Below are positions 8,276-18,061 of a DNA stretch of 64,000 nucleotides, piece by piece. The notes beneath the pieces were generated by a model. The model was not told the DNA's origin. It saw only the letters and a program-made list of their open reading frames with translations, and made no database searches. This stretch comes from an uncultured Christensenellaceae bacterium. Its GTDB lineage: Bacteria; Bacillota; Clostridia; Christensenellales; Borkfalkiaceae. Made by a program: the position numbers and the translations under genes. The DNA lies in assembly GCA_910589015.1 (NCBI GenBank), contig CAJUSA010000011.1, forward strand, positions 1 through 64,000, written 5' to 3'. Numbering within the stretch: position 1 is the stretch's first letter; each line of letters starts with the position of its first letter.

Positions 8276-9631
8276 TTAATTTTTGAAACTGTGCACGGGG
8301 GCGGGAATGAGTCCGCCGCGCGCAATCAGTTTTTCGCTCGATCCGCCGTGAACGGGCATGACGGGCGCCTCGCCGAGCAATCCGCCGAAACTCACCCGAT
8401 CGCCCACTTTTTTGCCGGGTGCGGGTATGACGCGCACCGCCGTCGTTTTGGAATTTATCATGCCGATCGCCGCCTCGTCGGCAATGATCGCCGAAATCGT
8501 AGAAGCGGGCGTATCGCCGGGGATCGCGATCATATCGAGTCCGACCGAACAGACGCAGGTCATCGCCTCTAATTTATCGATCGAGATATTGCCGCTCGTT
8601 GCCGATTCGATCATGCCGATATCTTCGGATACGGGAATAAACGCACCCGAAAGCCCGCCGACGCGCGAGGACGCCATAAGTCCGCCCTTTTTCACCGCAT
8701 CGTTCAGCATGGCGAGCGCCGCAGTCGTACCGTGGCACCCCACGACTTCCAGCCCGAGTTCTTCGAGAATATGCGCCACCGAATCGCCCCGCGCAGGCGT
8801 GGGCGCCAACGACAGATCGACGATGCCGAACCGTGCGCCAAGACGGTGCGCCGCCTCTTTGGCGACGAGCTGCCCCGCGCGCGTGATCTTAAACGCCGTG
8901 CGTTTAATGAGCTCGGCGGCGTCGGTCAGGTCGGCGTCGGGTACGAATTTGAGCGCGTGATGCACGACGCCCGGCCCCGATACGCCCACGTTGACGACGG
9001 TATCCGCCTCGCCCGCGCCGTGGAACGCCCCCGCCATAAAGGGATTGTCTTCCACCGCGTTGCAGAAAATAACGAGTTTCGCACAGCCAAGACCGTCTTT
9101 TTCCGCCGTGCGCGCCGCCGCCTCCTTGACGATCTGCCCCATTAAGCGGACGGCGTCCATATTGATTCCCGAATGCGTCGAACCGACGTTGACCGACGAG
9201 CAGAGCCGTTCGGTCGTCGCAAGCGTTTCGGGTATGGTCTTTAAGAAGGTCTCTTCGTAGTCCGCCGTACCTTTATGTACGAGCGCGGAATATCCGCCCA
9301 AAAAGTCGATTCCAAGGTTTCCCGCCGCCCGGTCGAGCGCCCGCCCGACGAGCACGCTCTTTGCGGGAAACGCCGCCGTCAACAGCGATACGGGCGTGAC
9401 CGATACGCGTTTGTTCACGATGGGAATGCCGTACTCGCGCGAGAGCGCCTCGGCGGTGGGAACGAGCTTTTCCGCCTTTTTCATGACAAGATCGTACACC
9501 GCGTCCGCCGTCTTTTGCGCCGTTTCGCGGATACAGGAAAAGAGCGACAGCCCCATCGTAACAGTACGGATGTCGAGGTGCTCTTTCTCGATCATGTCGA
9601 TCGTTTCTAATACATCGAATTTATTAAACAT
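8276..9631 (-). CDS. PFL family protein (DUF711 / UPF0210)
   Basis: A 451-residue protein of the DUF711 family, related in fold to glycyl-radical (pyruvate formate-lyase-like) barrels but without a known reaction. Recognisable are the N-terminal NKFDVLETIDMIEKEHLDIRT segment, the FLGGYSALVHKG region and the C-terminal GDRVSFGGLLGEAPVM. The family nearly always sits beside an ACT-domain protein, as here (next gene upstream, 39-base gap), which suggests amino-acid-responsive control. Confidence 0.9.
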   Translation of the reverse strand: MFNKFDVLETIDMIEKEHLDIRTVTMGLSLFSCIRETAQKTADAVYDLVMKKAEKLVPTAEALSREYGIPIVNKRVSVTPVSLLTAAFPAKSVLVGRALDRAAGNLGIDFLGGYSALVHKGTADYEETFLKTIPETLATTERLCSSVNVGSTHSGINMDAVRLMGQIVKEAAARTAEKDGLGCAKLVIFCNAVEDNPFMAGAFHGAGEADTVVNVGVSGPGVVHHALKFVPDADLTDAAELIKRTAFKITRAGQLVAKEAAHRLGARFGIVDLSLAPTPARGDSVAHILEELGLEVVGCHGTTAALAMLNDAVKKGGLMASSRVGGLSGAFIPVSEDIGMIESATSGNISIDKLEAMTCVCSVGLDMIAIPGDTPASTISAIIADEAAIGMINSKTTAVRVIPAPGKKVGDRVSFGGLLGEAPVMPVHGGSSEKLIARGGLIPAPVHSFKN

Positions 9632-9670
9632 TTTTTGTCCTTTATCTGACTTACCGCACCCGCTTTGCGC

Positions 9671-9937
9671 TTACACATTGTGCATTGCGTCGAAAATGGC
9701 GGCATGCTGAATGCGCACGCTCATACCGATTTTGGAACCCATCTCTTCGAGCTCTTCTTTGAGCTTGAGGAAATCGCAGTTTTCGCCCGTTTCGGTCATC
9801 ATGATCATGGCAAACTGCTCGCCGAGCACGGTTTGCGAAATATCCTCGATATTCACGTCGCGCTCGAATAAAAACCCGCTCACCTTGGCAATGATGCCGC
9901 GTTTGTCCGTACCCGTTACCGTTACGACCGCTCTCAT
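9671..9937 (-). CDS. ACT domain protein (UPF0237)
   Basis: An 88-residue single ACT domain: MRAVVTVTGTDKRGIIAKVSGFL is the first strand, ligand-binding turn and helix, and the C-terminal half completes the beta-alpha-beta fold. Such stand-alone ACT proteins bind small molecules and are paired with DUF711 enzymes, as here. The start overlaps the upstream gene's stop by four bases. Confidence 0.9.
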   Translation of the reverse strand: MRAVVTVTGTDKRGIIAKVSGFLFERDVNIEDISQTVLGEQFAMIMMTETGENCDFLKLKEELEEMGSKIGMSVRIQHAAIFDAMHNV

Positions 9938-10464
9938 TCTTTCTCTCCTTCTATGTCCGTAATTTCGTATTCGATGAGTAAATTCCCCTGCGTGATCATG
10001 CGCACCATTTTACCCTCTTCGAAGGGCGGAAAATCCTTTTCGCCGTCGATATAGATCTGCCGCGTCATGTCCTCTTCGCTCTTACGGTTTTTCACCGTGA
10101 AAAGCGCGACGTTGACGTCGACGCCGTCGCGCGTCGTCCAGTCGTCGATGCCTTCGAAGGGTAAAAAGGAATACTCTTTCAAACCGACCGAAATAAACCG
10201 AATGGTTTTGCAATAGGCGTTGGAACGCTTGAAACAGATTCCCATGTACGGGAACGAGAAAATAATATAAACCGCCGTCAGCGCGCAGGCTACGATTTTC
10301 ATCCACAGCCCGTTTTTATCCTGATACGGTAACATGGAAAAGGCGATCACGAACCCCGCCATGCACAGCGCGTAAAACGCCGTCACGCCGAGGAACACGC
10401 CTAAGATCCTGCGCCGCTGCTTAAAGCATTCCCACAGATCGTTGTCGTTGTAGATTTTCGTCAT
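9934..10464 (-). CDS. Small membrane protein, unknown function
   Basis: A 176-residue protein with two transmembrane helices (about residues 22-45 and 55-78) followed by a soluble beta-rich domain of about 90 residues (SFLPFEGIDDWTTRDGVDVNVALFTVK...), similar in layout to YcxB-like membrane proteins. I do not recognise a specific family. It overlaps the ACT gene by four bases and follows another small membrane protein by three bases. Confidence 0.6.
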   Translation of the reverse strand: MTKIYNDNDLWECFKQRRRILGVFLGVTAFYALCMAGFVIAFSMLPYQDKNGLWMKIVACALTAVYIIFSFPYMGICFKRSNAYCKTIRFISVGLKEYSFLPFEGIDDWTTRDGVDVNVALFTVKNRKSEEDMTRQIYIDGEKDFPPFEEGKMVRMITQGNLLIEYEITDIEGEKE

Positions 10465-10467
10465 GTT

Positions 10468-10944
10468 TTACTCCCTTTTGTAGTCGGTTCGGATATACCG
10501 ATCGCCTTCCCGCCGCTTTTCGTAAAGTTCGTAACGATCGTCGTATTCGGCGAAATAAAAATTTTCGTGCCCCTTTACGGTGAAATACCGCGCGCCGCCA
10601 GGCTGATCCTCTACGGTCGAAACGGGCGCGCAAGGCGCTTTTTCTTCCTGCTCTTCTTCCGGCACGCGTTTTCGTTCCGTCCGCTTGCGGTAACGCAAAA
10701 GAAAAACCGTCCACGCCGTAAGCGTAAGCGCGCAACAGAGCGCGAACCCCGTCCAGAACCAGACGGCGTTGCCGCCGTCGAACGCACGGAAAAACCACTG
10801 CGCGCAACCGCATGCCGCAAGGTAAAGCGTCAGAATGCGGATTTTCAGCATTTTAAGAATATTATAAGCGATTTTAAGACACAAAGCAAGCAAATGCGCC
10901 GCGCCCGAAAACACCGTTTTGAAAAATTTCACGATTGCGCGCAT
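10468..10944 (-). CDS. Small membrane protein, unknown function
   Basis: A 158-residue protein with an amphipathic N-terminal helix, two hydrophobic helices (about residues 35-55 and 62-82), a basic-acidic linker and a soluble C-terminal stretch of about 50 residues (ARYFTVKGHENFYFAEYDD). No family recognised. It is packed between degV (10-base gap) and another small membrane protein (three-base gap), so it is probably part of the operon. Confidence 0.55.
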   Translation of the reverse strand: MRAIVKFFKTVFSGAAHLLALCLKIAYNILKMLKIRILTLYLAACGCAQWFFRAFDGGNAVWFWTGFALCCALTLTAWTVFLLRYRKRTERKRVPEEEQEEKAPCAPVSTVEDQPGGARYFTVKGHENFYFAEYDDRYELYEKRREGDRYIRTDYKRE

Positions 10945-10954
10945 ACAAAGGGCG

Positions 10955-11794
10955 TCAGCGGGCGATGAAGAGCAACCCGAGCGTGTTTCTGCCGCAATGC
11001 CCCGTGATCACCGATCCCGCAACCGTTTCGCAGATCTCTTGAAACGAAAAAGTGCGTTTTGTCTTTTCGATCGCAAATTCCACGAGTTCTTTGTCGGCGT
11101 TGCTGTGCGTGATAAAACAGCGCGTTTCATCGTAAGAAGGATACTGCGCGGCAAGATCGTCGATATAATTTGAAATGCACTTTTGCATGTTGCCGCGGTA
11201 CTTTTTATCCGCAAACAGTTGCCCGTCGTGCATTTCGATGAGCGGATGGATTTTGAGCAGATTTGCCCCGTACATCGCCATGCGCGAACATCTGCCGCCC
11301 TTATAAAGATAATCGAGGCGATCGGGCACGAACGAGGTATTTGTTTTGGGAATGAGCGTTTTGATCTCGTCGGCGATTTCCTGCGCGCTCTTGCCCGCGG
11401 CGGCAAGGTCGCACGCCTTCATAACGAGCAAGCCCTGCCCCGAAGAGAGCGCCTTGCTGTCGATCGCCGTCACCTTGCCCGCAAAGCTCTTCGCCGCTTC
11501 CGCCGCATGGTCGTGCGACGACGAACTCTTTGCCGAAATGTTGAAATGCAGCAGTTCGTCGCCGTTCTCGGTCTGCCGCGCGAAAAATTCTTCGTAATCG
11601 ACGATCGCGGGCGCGGAAGTTTTGGGCAGCGTGCCCGTTTTTTCGACGTAATCGAAAATATCGTGCGGCGTAATTTCCACGCCGTCGAGGTAACTTTTAT
11701 CGCCTAAAATCACCGACAGCGGCATGATCGCCACGCGGCGTTCCTCGCCGTATTTCCCTAAATCGCATGTGCTGTCCGCTGAAATCTTTACCAT
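10955..11794 (-). CDS. DegV family fatty-acid-binding protein
   Basis: A 279-residue DegV/FakB-like protein binding a fatty acid for FakA-type kinases. It has the N-terminal ISADSTCDL motif, the SAPAIVDYEEFF segment (usual TSQPS position), the SSSHDHAAEAA ligand loop and RLDYLYKGGRCSRM in the middle. The C-terminal GHCGRNTLGLLF is the usual tail motif. The start overlaps the end of lepB by seven bases. Confidence 0.92.
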   Translation of the reverse strand: MVKISADSTCDLGKYGEERRVAIMPLSVILGDKSYLDGVEITPHDIFDYVEKTGTLPKTSAPAIVDYEEFFARQTENGDELLHFNISAKSSSSHDHAAEAAKSFAGKVTAIDSKALSSGQGLLVMKACDLAAAGKSAQEIADEIKTLIPKTNTSFVPDRLDYLYKGGRCSRMAMYGANLLKIHPLIEMHDGQLFADKKYRGNMQKCISNYIDDLAAQYPSYDETRCFITHSNADKELVEFAIEKTKRTFSFQEICETVAGSVITGHCGRNTLGLLFIAR

Positions 11795-12444
11795 AAGTAC
11801 AACTCCTTTTTTATCATGATTTGCCGCCTTGTATCGTCGAAAAAATGTAGACTTTCATTATTTTCTTTCTCCCGTTTGGATATGACTTTTTCAATCTCCT
11901 CTTCGGATACGACGCCGACGATATCGGCATAATACAGGCAACCGACTTCGGTGGAATCCTTGCTGATCGGGCGGTTGTCGCCGAGGAAAAAGATCTGCCC
12001 GAACCCCACTTTCACTTCTTCGAAGTCGGGCGTTACGCCTTTGGCGTAAGGCTCGTCTAACCGTTCGTAACCGTTGCCCGTATCGCGCCAGACAACGCCG
12101 TGTTCGCACTTCACCGTATCGCCTTCCACGGCGATCAGCCGCTTGATGACGCGCTCGGTATCCTCGTCGAACAATCCGTATTGTTTGACGTTTATGACGA
12201 CGACGTCGCCCCGTTCGGCGGAGAAGAAAAAATTAACCCGTTTTGCGTACAGAGCATCGCCGTTTAACAGCGTGTTTTCCATCGATACCCCATCAACTTC
12301 GACGATGAAATAGGTATTGACGAACCACAGATTGAAGATCGTGAAGGCAACGAGAAGGATCACCGCAAGCGTGCAAAGCGCGGAAAAAAACCTTTCCGCG
12401 CGCGTTTCCTGCCGCTCGTTGAGCATTTTGGGGCGGTTAATCAT
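11788..12444 (-). CDS. lepB: Signal peptidase I
   Basis: A 218-residue membrane-anchored serine protease that removes signal peptides. One N-terminal transmembrane helix (about residues 22-47) precedes box B (VDGVSMENTL, nucleophile Ser54), the ERGDVVV box and the general-base Lys101 in ERVIKRLIAVEGD. Box E (FFLGDNRPISKDSTEVG) follows. The end overlaps degV and the start overlaps the DUF951 gene by eight bases. Confidence 0.95.
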   Translation of the reverse strand: MINRPKMLNERQETRAERFFSALCTLAVILLVAFTIFNLWFVNTYFIVEVDGVSMENTLLNGDALYAKRVNFFFSAERGDVVVINVKQYGLFDEDTERVIKRLIAVEGDTVKCEHGVVWRDTGNGYERLDEPYAKGVTPDFEEVKVGFGQIFFLGDNRPISKDSTEVGCLYYADIVGVVSEEEIEKVISKREKENNESLHFFDDTRRQIMIKKELYLW

Positions 12445-12631
12445 CGTTTTCCTCCGCCACGCGCCGCACGCGTTTTTTGAGCTCGTCGGGGGACAGCATG
12501 ACCGCCCTTCCGCACGTTCTGCATTTTATTTTCCAGTCGGCGCCCGTCCGAATGATTTCCCAAAGTTTCCCGCCGCAGGGATGGGGTTTCTTCGTTTCGA
12601 CCACCGTGCCGAGTTTCAAGGTCAGATCCAT
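12437..12631 (-). CDS. DUF951 family protein
   Basis: A 64-residue protein matching the DUF951 family of Firmicutes: LGTVVETKKPHPCGGKLWEI, then CRTCGR, giving a small zinc-ribbon-like or SH3-like domain. Function unknown. It overlaps both neighbours (10 bases with the upstream gene, eight with lepB). Confidence 0.88.
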   Translation of the reverse strand: MDLTLKLGTVVETKKPHPCGGKLWEIIRTGADWKIKCRTCGRAVMLSPDELKKRVRRVAEENDD

Positions 12632-14301
12632 AAAACGTTGTTTACAAGAACCTCCCGTTCACTGTAAAACGCAACCGATACGGCGTGCGTGAAGTCGCCA
12701 AGCGACGCGCCGTTTGCCGACTTGAAATCGAAGGGATCGAGGACGAAACTCTTCCATTTGCCGCCGCCTTCCACGTTGACCTCGGCGCCGTAGCCCTGTT
12801 CTTCGTTGGCGTCGAGATAAAACATGATTTTGAGGCGCGCGTTTTCCTTTGCGTAAGCGTCGAACCGGAAGGAAACGCCCTCGGGCGCGCCGTAACGCGG
12901 TTCGCCCACGCGGAACGAGATTATGCCCGCAGGCGCGGTGATGCCCATGATGCCGCCGTAGCCCGCCTCTACTTTCAGATTGGAAGAACTGTCGGGCATG
13001 AAACAGTCGGCAACGGCCTTCGTATGCTGCCGCACCCCTACGAATCCGTTGTAACCGTCGGTGTTCGAATAGACGACGCGGCTTTTAAGACAACTGTTTT
13101 TATACTGTTTTTCGAGCACGATCTCTTTGATGTTCGACGTAACGGAAAACCCGTTCGAATATTTCACAAAACCGTAGACGAGCGCTTTTTTGCTTTCCGT
13201 ATACAACCCGAGCGGAACGGTGAACACGTTGTCGCCGTCCTTCGGTTCGCCGAGCAGACGCGTCCAGTCGCGCGTTCTCGAACCCGTCACCTTCTCGGTA
13301 TAGAAAATGCCGCAGTCGTCGATCTCGCCCGCCTTGTCGCCCTTTACCTCGACGACGAGGTTGCCCTCCCGATCCTCTTTCGCCTCGATCGAAATGGGTT
13401 TGCTGATAAACACCGAACGCCCTTTGAGATATTTATCGAGAAAGAGATCGACGTTGCGCACCGAATGCGTGCCGATCAGTCCGTTGCCGTGCGCCGAGAA
13501 GAGAATGGCTTTTTCGATCTCGGGATTGAGCATGCGGAAGGTATCGTAAACGCGGTCGTGGTCATACTTCACGTCGTTCACGGCGGAAAGCAAGAGCACG
13601 GGGCATTTTACATAGGGCGCGTAACTCTGCGAGTCGATCCCCGCGATATAACGGTAACGCTCTTCGTCGAACGCGCGTTTGCCGTCGTCGGAATAGCGTT
13701 CCATATTCTGATAGGCAAGCCAACCCGCCGCGCATACCGAGATCATGCACTGAAGCGGCGCATACGGCGCGATCTTAAAAAGCACTTCTCCGCCCGTGCG
13801 CATGCCGATCGCCCCCGCCGCCGTCACCTCTTCGCGCGTAGCAAGGTAGCGCGCCGCATACCGCGCGACCGCCGCCCACTCGTACCAGCTCGTTTCGCGC
13901 GCCGTGGGGTTCGCCCGCGTAAGATGCTCGCCCGCACGGGCGAAATTGGCATAATCGATTGCGGCGGGATAATGCGTGTGCAGGCTTTTGCCGTTCTCGC
14001 CGCAGTAATCGACGCACAGCACGCCGTAGCCGGACGAAAGAAAGCGGTTTACGAACCGTTCGTCGAATTCCATGCCCGCCTCGAAGAGCACCATGACGAC
14101 GGGAAAACGCTGCGCGCCCGTCGGGAAGGAATAGCGCGCATAGATGACGACGCGCTCTTCGCCCACCTGTCTGCCGTAAAACAAAATGTCGCGCACGGTG
14201 ACGCCTTCCTGCTGCGTTTCGGAAACGACCTCTTCGCACAAAGGCAGCGTATCGTCGAAATCCTTCCATAACGTGACGGGCGTTAAAATCGAAAATGCCA
14301 T
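12622..14301 (-). CDS. Alpha/beta-hydrolase, acetyl-xylan-esterase-like, catalytic serine apparently missing
   Basis: A 559-residue protein with an N-terminal alpha/beta-hydrolase domain (about residues 40-310) and a beta-rich C-terminal domain. The strand-loop YGVLCVDYCGENG and the late CPVLLLSAVNDVKYDH (acid) and AHGNGLIGTHS (histidine) segments fit the fold of acetyl-xylan-esterase or dipeptidyl-peptidase-like hydrolases. At the nucleophile elbow the usual GxSxGG is G166-M-R-T-G-G, with arginine at the serine position. That makes a normal serine esterase unlikely unless Thr169 substitutes. No signal peptide. It lies between sbcC and DUF951. Confidence 0.75.
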   Translation of the reverse strand: MAFSILTPVTLWKDFDDTLPLCEEVVSETQQEGVTVRDILFYGRQVGEERVVIYARYSFPTGAQRFPVVMVLFEAGMEFDERFVNRFLSSGYGVLCVDYCGENGKSLHTHYPAAIDYANFARAGEHLTRANPTARETSWYEWAAVARYAARYLATREEVTAAGAIGMRTGGEVLFKIAPYAPLQCMISVCAAGWLAYQNMERYSDDGKRAFDEERYRYIAGIDSQSYAPYVKCPVLLLSAVNDVKYDHDRVYDTFRMLNPEIEKAILFSAHGNGLIGTHSVRNVDLFLDKYLKGRSVFISKPISIEAKEDREGNLVVEVKGDKAGEIDDCGIFYTEKVTGSRTRDWTRLLGEPKDGDNVFTVPLGLYTESKKALVYGFVKYSNGFSVTSNIKEIVLEKQYKNSCLKSRVVYSNTDGYNGFVGVRQHTKAVADCFMPDSSSNLKVEAGYGGIMGITAPAGIISFRVGEPRYGAPEGVSFRFDAYAKENARLKIMFYLDANEEQGYGAEVNVEGGGKWKSFVLDPFDFKSANGASLGDFTHAVSVAFYSEREVLVNNVLWI

Positions 14302-14307
14302 TTTTCT

Positions 14308-16881
14308 TTACTCCGTTAATATTTGCGAGCCGTGTTTTTCCGTCGCTTTTTTGACCGAAAGCTTACGGCTTATTCTATGCTTTAATTCCTCGACGTGCGA
14401 TATGATCCCCACGGTGAGGTTTTCGTTTTTGAGTTTTTCAAGACTGTCCATAACGACATCGACAAGCTTTTCGTCAAGCGTGCCGAACCCCTCGTCGAGG
14501 AAGAAAAACTCATTCGGACGCAACGAACGGGCGCAGATTTCCGCGCTCAGCGCGATCGCAAGCGAGAGCGAAACAAGGAAGGTTTCCCCGCCCGAAAGCG
14601 TGGAAACCGTGCGCAGATTGCCGCCGTCGAAGTTATCGCCCACGAAAAACCCGCCCTCGTAGCGCAGAAAGTACCTTCCGCCCGTGAGCGACAGCAATCG
14701 CTTGCTCGCATTGAGCGCCACCGTCTGCAAATACTCTTCGGCGACGAATTCCATGAATTTATTGCCTTCGAGCAGTTTTTTAAGCCGTTCATAACATTCG
14801 AATTCGGCACGCACGCCGCCGTATTCCTCTTCGAGCGTGCGTTTCTTTTCGAGCTGCGCGACCGCCCGGTCGAGTGCGCTGCGCGCCACCGCAAGCCGGT
14901 CCGAACATTCCTTGCGCATGCGCTCCCGGGCGACAAGCCGTTCGGAAACGACCTTTACGTCGCCTTCCGTTACCGTTTCAAATTGCTCTTTGTTTAATTC
15001 GCGCAACCGCGCGCGCACCGCCGCATAGCGTTCTTTATATTCTTCCACGCGTTTTTTCGCGTCCTCGGCGTCGCCGTAATCACGCAGTAAGCGTTGCGCC
15101 GCCGCGACGTTTTCAAATTCGCCCGCCATAAGCGCGTCGCGAAGACGGCGTTCGGCGCTCTCTTGCGCGCTCGTTGCGGCGTTTTTGCGCTCGGCTGCCG
15201 CCGTGAAGGCGATTTCCGCCTTCGCCTTATTCCCGTTCGCCGCGGCAAGGCGCGTTTCACAGTCCTTTTTATAGACTCGTAACTTGCGCAAGCCCTCTTC
15301 CGCCTGCTCGCCCGATTCCTTCCCTTCGAACTGTGCTTTCAACTCTTCCATGCGCGCCTTTGTTTTCGTGTATTCGGTGGAAAGCGTCTGCAACTTCTCT
15401 TTGCTGACGTCGTAACGCGATTTGCGCGTTTCGAGTTTCAACCGCGCCGCCTGCAACCGTTCGCGCGCGCGCCCGTTTTCTTCGTATTGTTGCCGCAAAG
15501 CGGTAAAATCAATTTTGTCGCCTGCGGAAAGGGAATCGTATTTTTGCACGAGAGGCGCGCTGTCGGGTGCGATTTGCGCATGCTTTTGCGTTAAACCGCG
15601 CAATTCGCCCGCAAAAACGGCGTATTCCGAGCGCAACAGGGCGGCTTTGCCGTGCCTTTCGGCATAACTCATAAAATCCCCGTCCGAACCGAGCGCACGC
15701 AGTTTTTCTTCGATGGCTTCGCTCTCTTCCTTGTAAGAAAAGTCCGAAAACAGTTCCGCCTCTCTTGCGTGTTCCTGTTCGATCTGCGCAAGCCGTTTTG
15801 CGCACTCTTCGTATTCCTTGCGTGCAAAATCCGCGCTTTTGCATTCCATGCACAGGGCGGTGAGCCGTTCGATATCCTCTTCGGTCTTTGCCGCGTCATA
15901 GGCGGCAAGTTTTTCGATTTCGGCATTTGCCGATGCGACCTGCGCCCGCGCCCGTTCGAGCGCCTCGCCGTCGGAAAGATTTTTCGCCAGCGCGGCTTCG
16001 TACTCTTTGGCAAGAACGAGCGCCGCCGACGCTTTTTCAAGCCGCATGATCGCGCTGTCAAGCTCTTTCATGCGCGCCTTTCGCGCCTCGAGCTCTTCCA
16101 TTCTCGCAAGCAATTTTTCGCGTTCCGCGCACTTTTCATAGAGCGCCGCAACCGTCCGCTCGCGTATTCTGTCCTCTTCGAGCGCTTTGCAAATACTCTT
16201 TTCTTCGCCTTCGAGACGGGATATTTCCTCTTGCAGCTTTTTGCAATACGCTTTTGTGACCTCTTCGTACTGTTCGAGCCGCGCTTTCAGCACGCTGCTC
16301 TGTTCGCGCAGCGCGGCGAATTTTGCATTGACGCGTTTGACCAGCCCTTCGCCGTATTTTTCGAGATTGAAGAGCCGCGAAACGAGTTTGAGCCGTTCCG
16401 ATCGCGCCGATTTGACGAACTGCGCGAATTCCCCCTGCGGCAGGGCAATACATTTTTCGAAATCGCGCTGTTCAAGCCCCACGATCCGCAACAACAGCGC
16501 GTTGCTCTCGCGCACGCCTTCGGAAAGAGCCGCAAGCGTTTCGCCCGTTCTCTCGTACACACGCACCGCCTGCACGGCGTTTTTACGCTTGATTTCGCGT
16601 TCGACGCGGAAGGTACGCCGCACGCCCTCGTAATATATTTCGAACTCGAAATTGACATAAGCCTTATCGAGCCTGTAATTGACAATTTCGGCAAGACTGC
16701 CCTTCGAGCGCGCCACGTCGCCGTAGAGAGCGAAGGATATACAGTCGAGCACGGTGCTCTTGCCCGAGCCGGTATCGCCGAAGATCCCGAAAATGCCGTA
16801 TTCGGTGAGCGTAGTGAAATCGATTTGCGCGCGTTCGGAAAAGGAATTTATCCCGCAAAATTCAAGACTTTTCGGTTTCAT
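14308..16881 (-). CDS. sbcC: SbcC-type SMC ATPase, nuclease complex subunit
   Basis: An 857-residue Rad50-like ATPase of the SbcCD double-strand-break and hairpin nuclease. Walker A is GDTGSGKST (about residues 35-43), followed by a long coiled coil. The C-terminal half has the signature LSGGETFLVSLSLAIALS and Walker B FFFLDEGFGTLD. A CxxC pair (CMEC, residues 344-347) is the only zinc-hook candidate and is off-centre. It overlaps sbcD by 20 bases. Confidence 0.94.
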   Translation of the reverse strand: MKPKSLEFCGINSFSERAQIDFTTLTEYGIFGIFGDTGSGKSTVLDCISFALYGDVARSKGSLAEIVNYRLDKAYVNFEFEIYYEGVRRTFRVEREIKRKNAVQAVRVYERTGETLAALSEGVRESNALLLRIVGLEQRDFEKCIALPQGEFAQFVKSARSERLKLVSRLFNLEKYGEGLVKRVNAKFAALREQSSVLKARLEQYEEVTKAYCKKLQEEISRLEGEEKSICKALEEDRIRERTVAALYEKCAEREKLLARMEELEARKARMKELDSAIMRLEKASAALVLAKEYEAALAKNLSDGEALERARAQVASANAEIEKLAAYDAAKTEEDIERLTALCMECKSADFARKEYEECAKRLAQIEQEHAREAELFSDFSYKEESEAIEEKLRALGSDGDFMSYAERHGKAALLRSEYAVFAGELRGLTQKHAQIAPDSAPLVQKYDSLSAGDKIDFTALRQQYEENGRARERLQAARLKLETRKSRYDVSKEKLQTLSTEYTKTKARMEELKAQFEGKESGEQAEEGLRKLRVYKKDCETRLAAANGNKAKAEIAFTAAAERKNAATSAQESAERRLRDALMAGEFENVAAAQRLLRDYGDAEDAKKRVEEYKERYAAVRARLRELNKEQFETVTEGDVKVVSERLVARERMRKECSDRLAVARSALDRAVAQLEKKRTLEEEYGGVRAEFECYERLKKLLEGNKFMEFVAEEYLQTVALNASKRLLSLTGGRYFLRYEGGFFVGDNFDGGNLRTVSTLSGGETFLVSLSLAIALSAEICARSLRPNEFFFLDEGFGTLDEKLVDVVMDSLEKLKNENLTVGIISHVEELKHRISRKLSVKKATEKHGSQILTE

Positions 16882-18028
16882 CGTTCTCCTTTACGAGCGC
16901 CAGAAACGCCGTGAGCAATTCGGGCGGCGGTTCCGCGGCAAACTGCGATTTATAATAGAGCGAAAAGAGCTCGTCCGCTTTGAGCATCGAACGAAGCGGA
17001 ACGTTTGCACGTTCTTCCGCGCTTACGCGCGCAATGAGATTGACAAGCCCTGCGTTGCATTCTCTGAGCGCTTGCGTCTGCGCCGAGGTGAGCGGCGCGT
17101 CAAGATGGATCGTGAGTTCGATATAGCAATCTTCATAACGCAGCAAGAGCGACAAAGCCTCTTCCACGCCGTTGCATTCGAGACGAACGAGTTTTTTGCC
17201 CGCGGTAAGCGGAATTTCACGCAACGTTTCGATATCATTCCCCTTGGTTTCGAGCAACATGACCGATTTTTGCGCGTTCGCCTCGTCAAAGGAATATTGC
17301 AGGATCGAACCGCTGTAATAGCCGTTCTTCCCCACGCGCTGGCGTTTGTGCAGATGCCCGAGCGCGACGTAACCGTGTTCGGGAAGAGAAGAAAGCGGTA
17401 CGGCGCGCGCGCCGCCGAGATCGATGTCGCGCTCGCTCTCACTCACGCTGCCGCCCGCGACAAACACATGCGCAACGAGAATGTGCGGCATGTCGCCCCG
17501 ATACCCCGCTTCGCCGCGCCCGATCCAGCGCGCCGTTTTTTCGGCATAGCTTTCGTCGGTTTTCTCTTCTTTGAGCCGCGCCTCGTTGGGATAAGGCAAC
17601 AGGTTAAGATACACCCGCTCGCCCTTTGCGTTCTCGACAACGATATAATTTTCCCCCGCTTCGACGACGCCCGTTCCCCCGCGCTTTCCGATCGGCGCGA
17701 TCGTCGGCTTGTTCCCGAAGAGATAAACGCCGTGTTCGAGCGCGAAGGGCGCGGCGGCGCATAGGCGCAAGCCGTCGTCGTGGTTTCCGCTGATCAAAAC
17801 GACCGTTCTGCCCTGCGCCATTTCCTTGATACGGCGGTAGAATAATTCCTCCGCTTCCGCGGAAGGCACATAAGTATCGAAAATATCGCCTGCGACGATC
17901 AACAGATCAACGCCTTCCCGCTCGCAGATCGCGCCGATTTCCAGAAGAACGGCGTCCTGCTCGGGAAGCCGTTCCCTGTCCGCAAGGCGTTTACCGATAT
18001 GCCAGTCGGAAGTGTGGAGTATTTTCAT
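16862..18028 (-). CDS. sbcD: SbcD-type nuclease, Mre11 family
   Basis: A 388-residue metallophosphoesterase, the nuclease partner of SbcC. Motifs: ILHTSDWHIGKRL (metal-binding D and H), VAGDIFD, SGNHDD and GHLHKRQ. First gene of the long minus-strand run, with a promoter at 18,109-18,137. Confidence 0.95.
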   Translation of the reverse strand: MKILHTSDWHIGKRLADRERLPEQDAVLLEIGAICEREGVDLLIVAGDIFDTYVPSAEAEELFYRRIKEMAQGRTVVLISGNHDDGLRLCAAAPFALEHGVYLFGNKPTIAPIGKRGGTGVVEAGENYIVVENAKGERVYLNLLPYPNEARLKEEKTDESYAEKTARWIGRGEAGYRGDMPHILVAHVFVAGGSVSESERDIDLGGARAVPLSSLPEHGYVALGHLHKRQRVGKNGYYSGSILQYSFDEANAQKSVMLLETKGNDIETLREIPLTAGKKLVRLECNGVEEALSLLLRYEDCYIELTIHLDAPLTSAQTQALRECNAGLVNLIARVSAEERANVPLRSMLKADELFSLYYKSQFAAEPPPELLTAFLALVKENDETEKS

Positions 18029-18061
18029 GCGGTCCCTTCGTCAGCCTTACGAGAAAAATCA

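Noticed and set aside
14395..14997. Long plus-strand frames inside sbcC and neighbouring minus-strand genes
   Set aside because: They are shadows of the true genes: basic, low-complexity, no ribosome sites and no domains.
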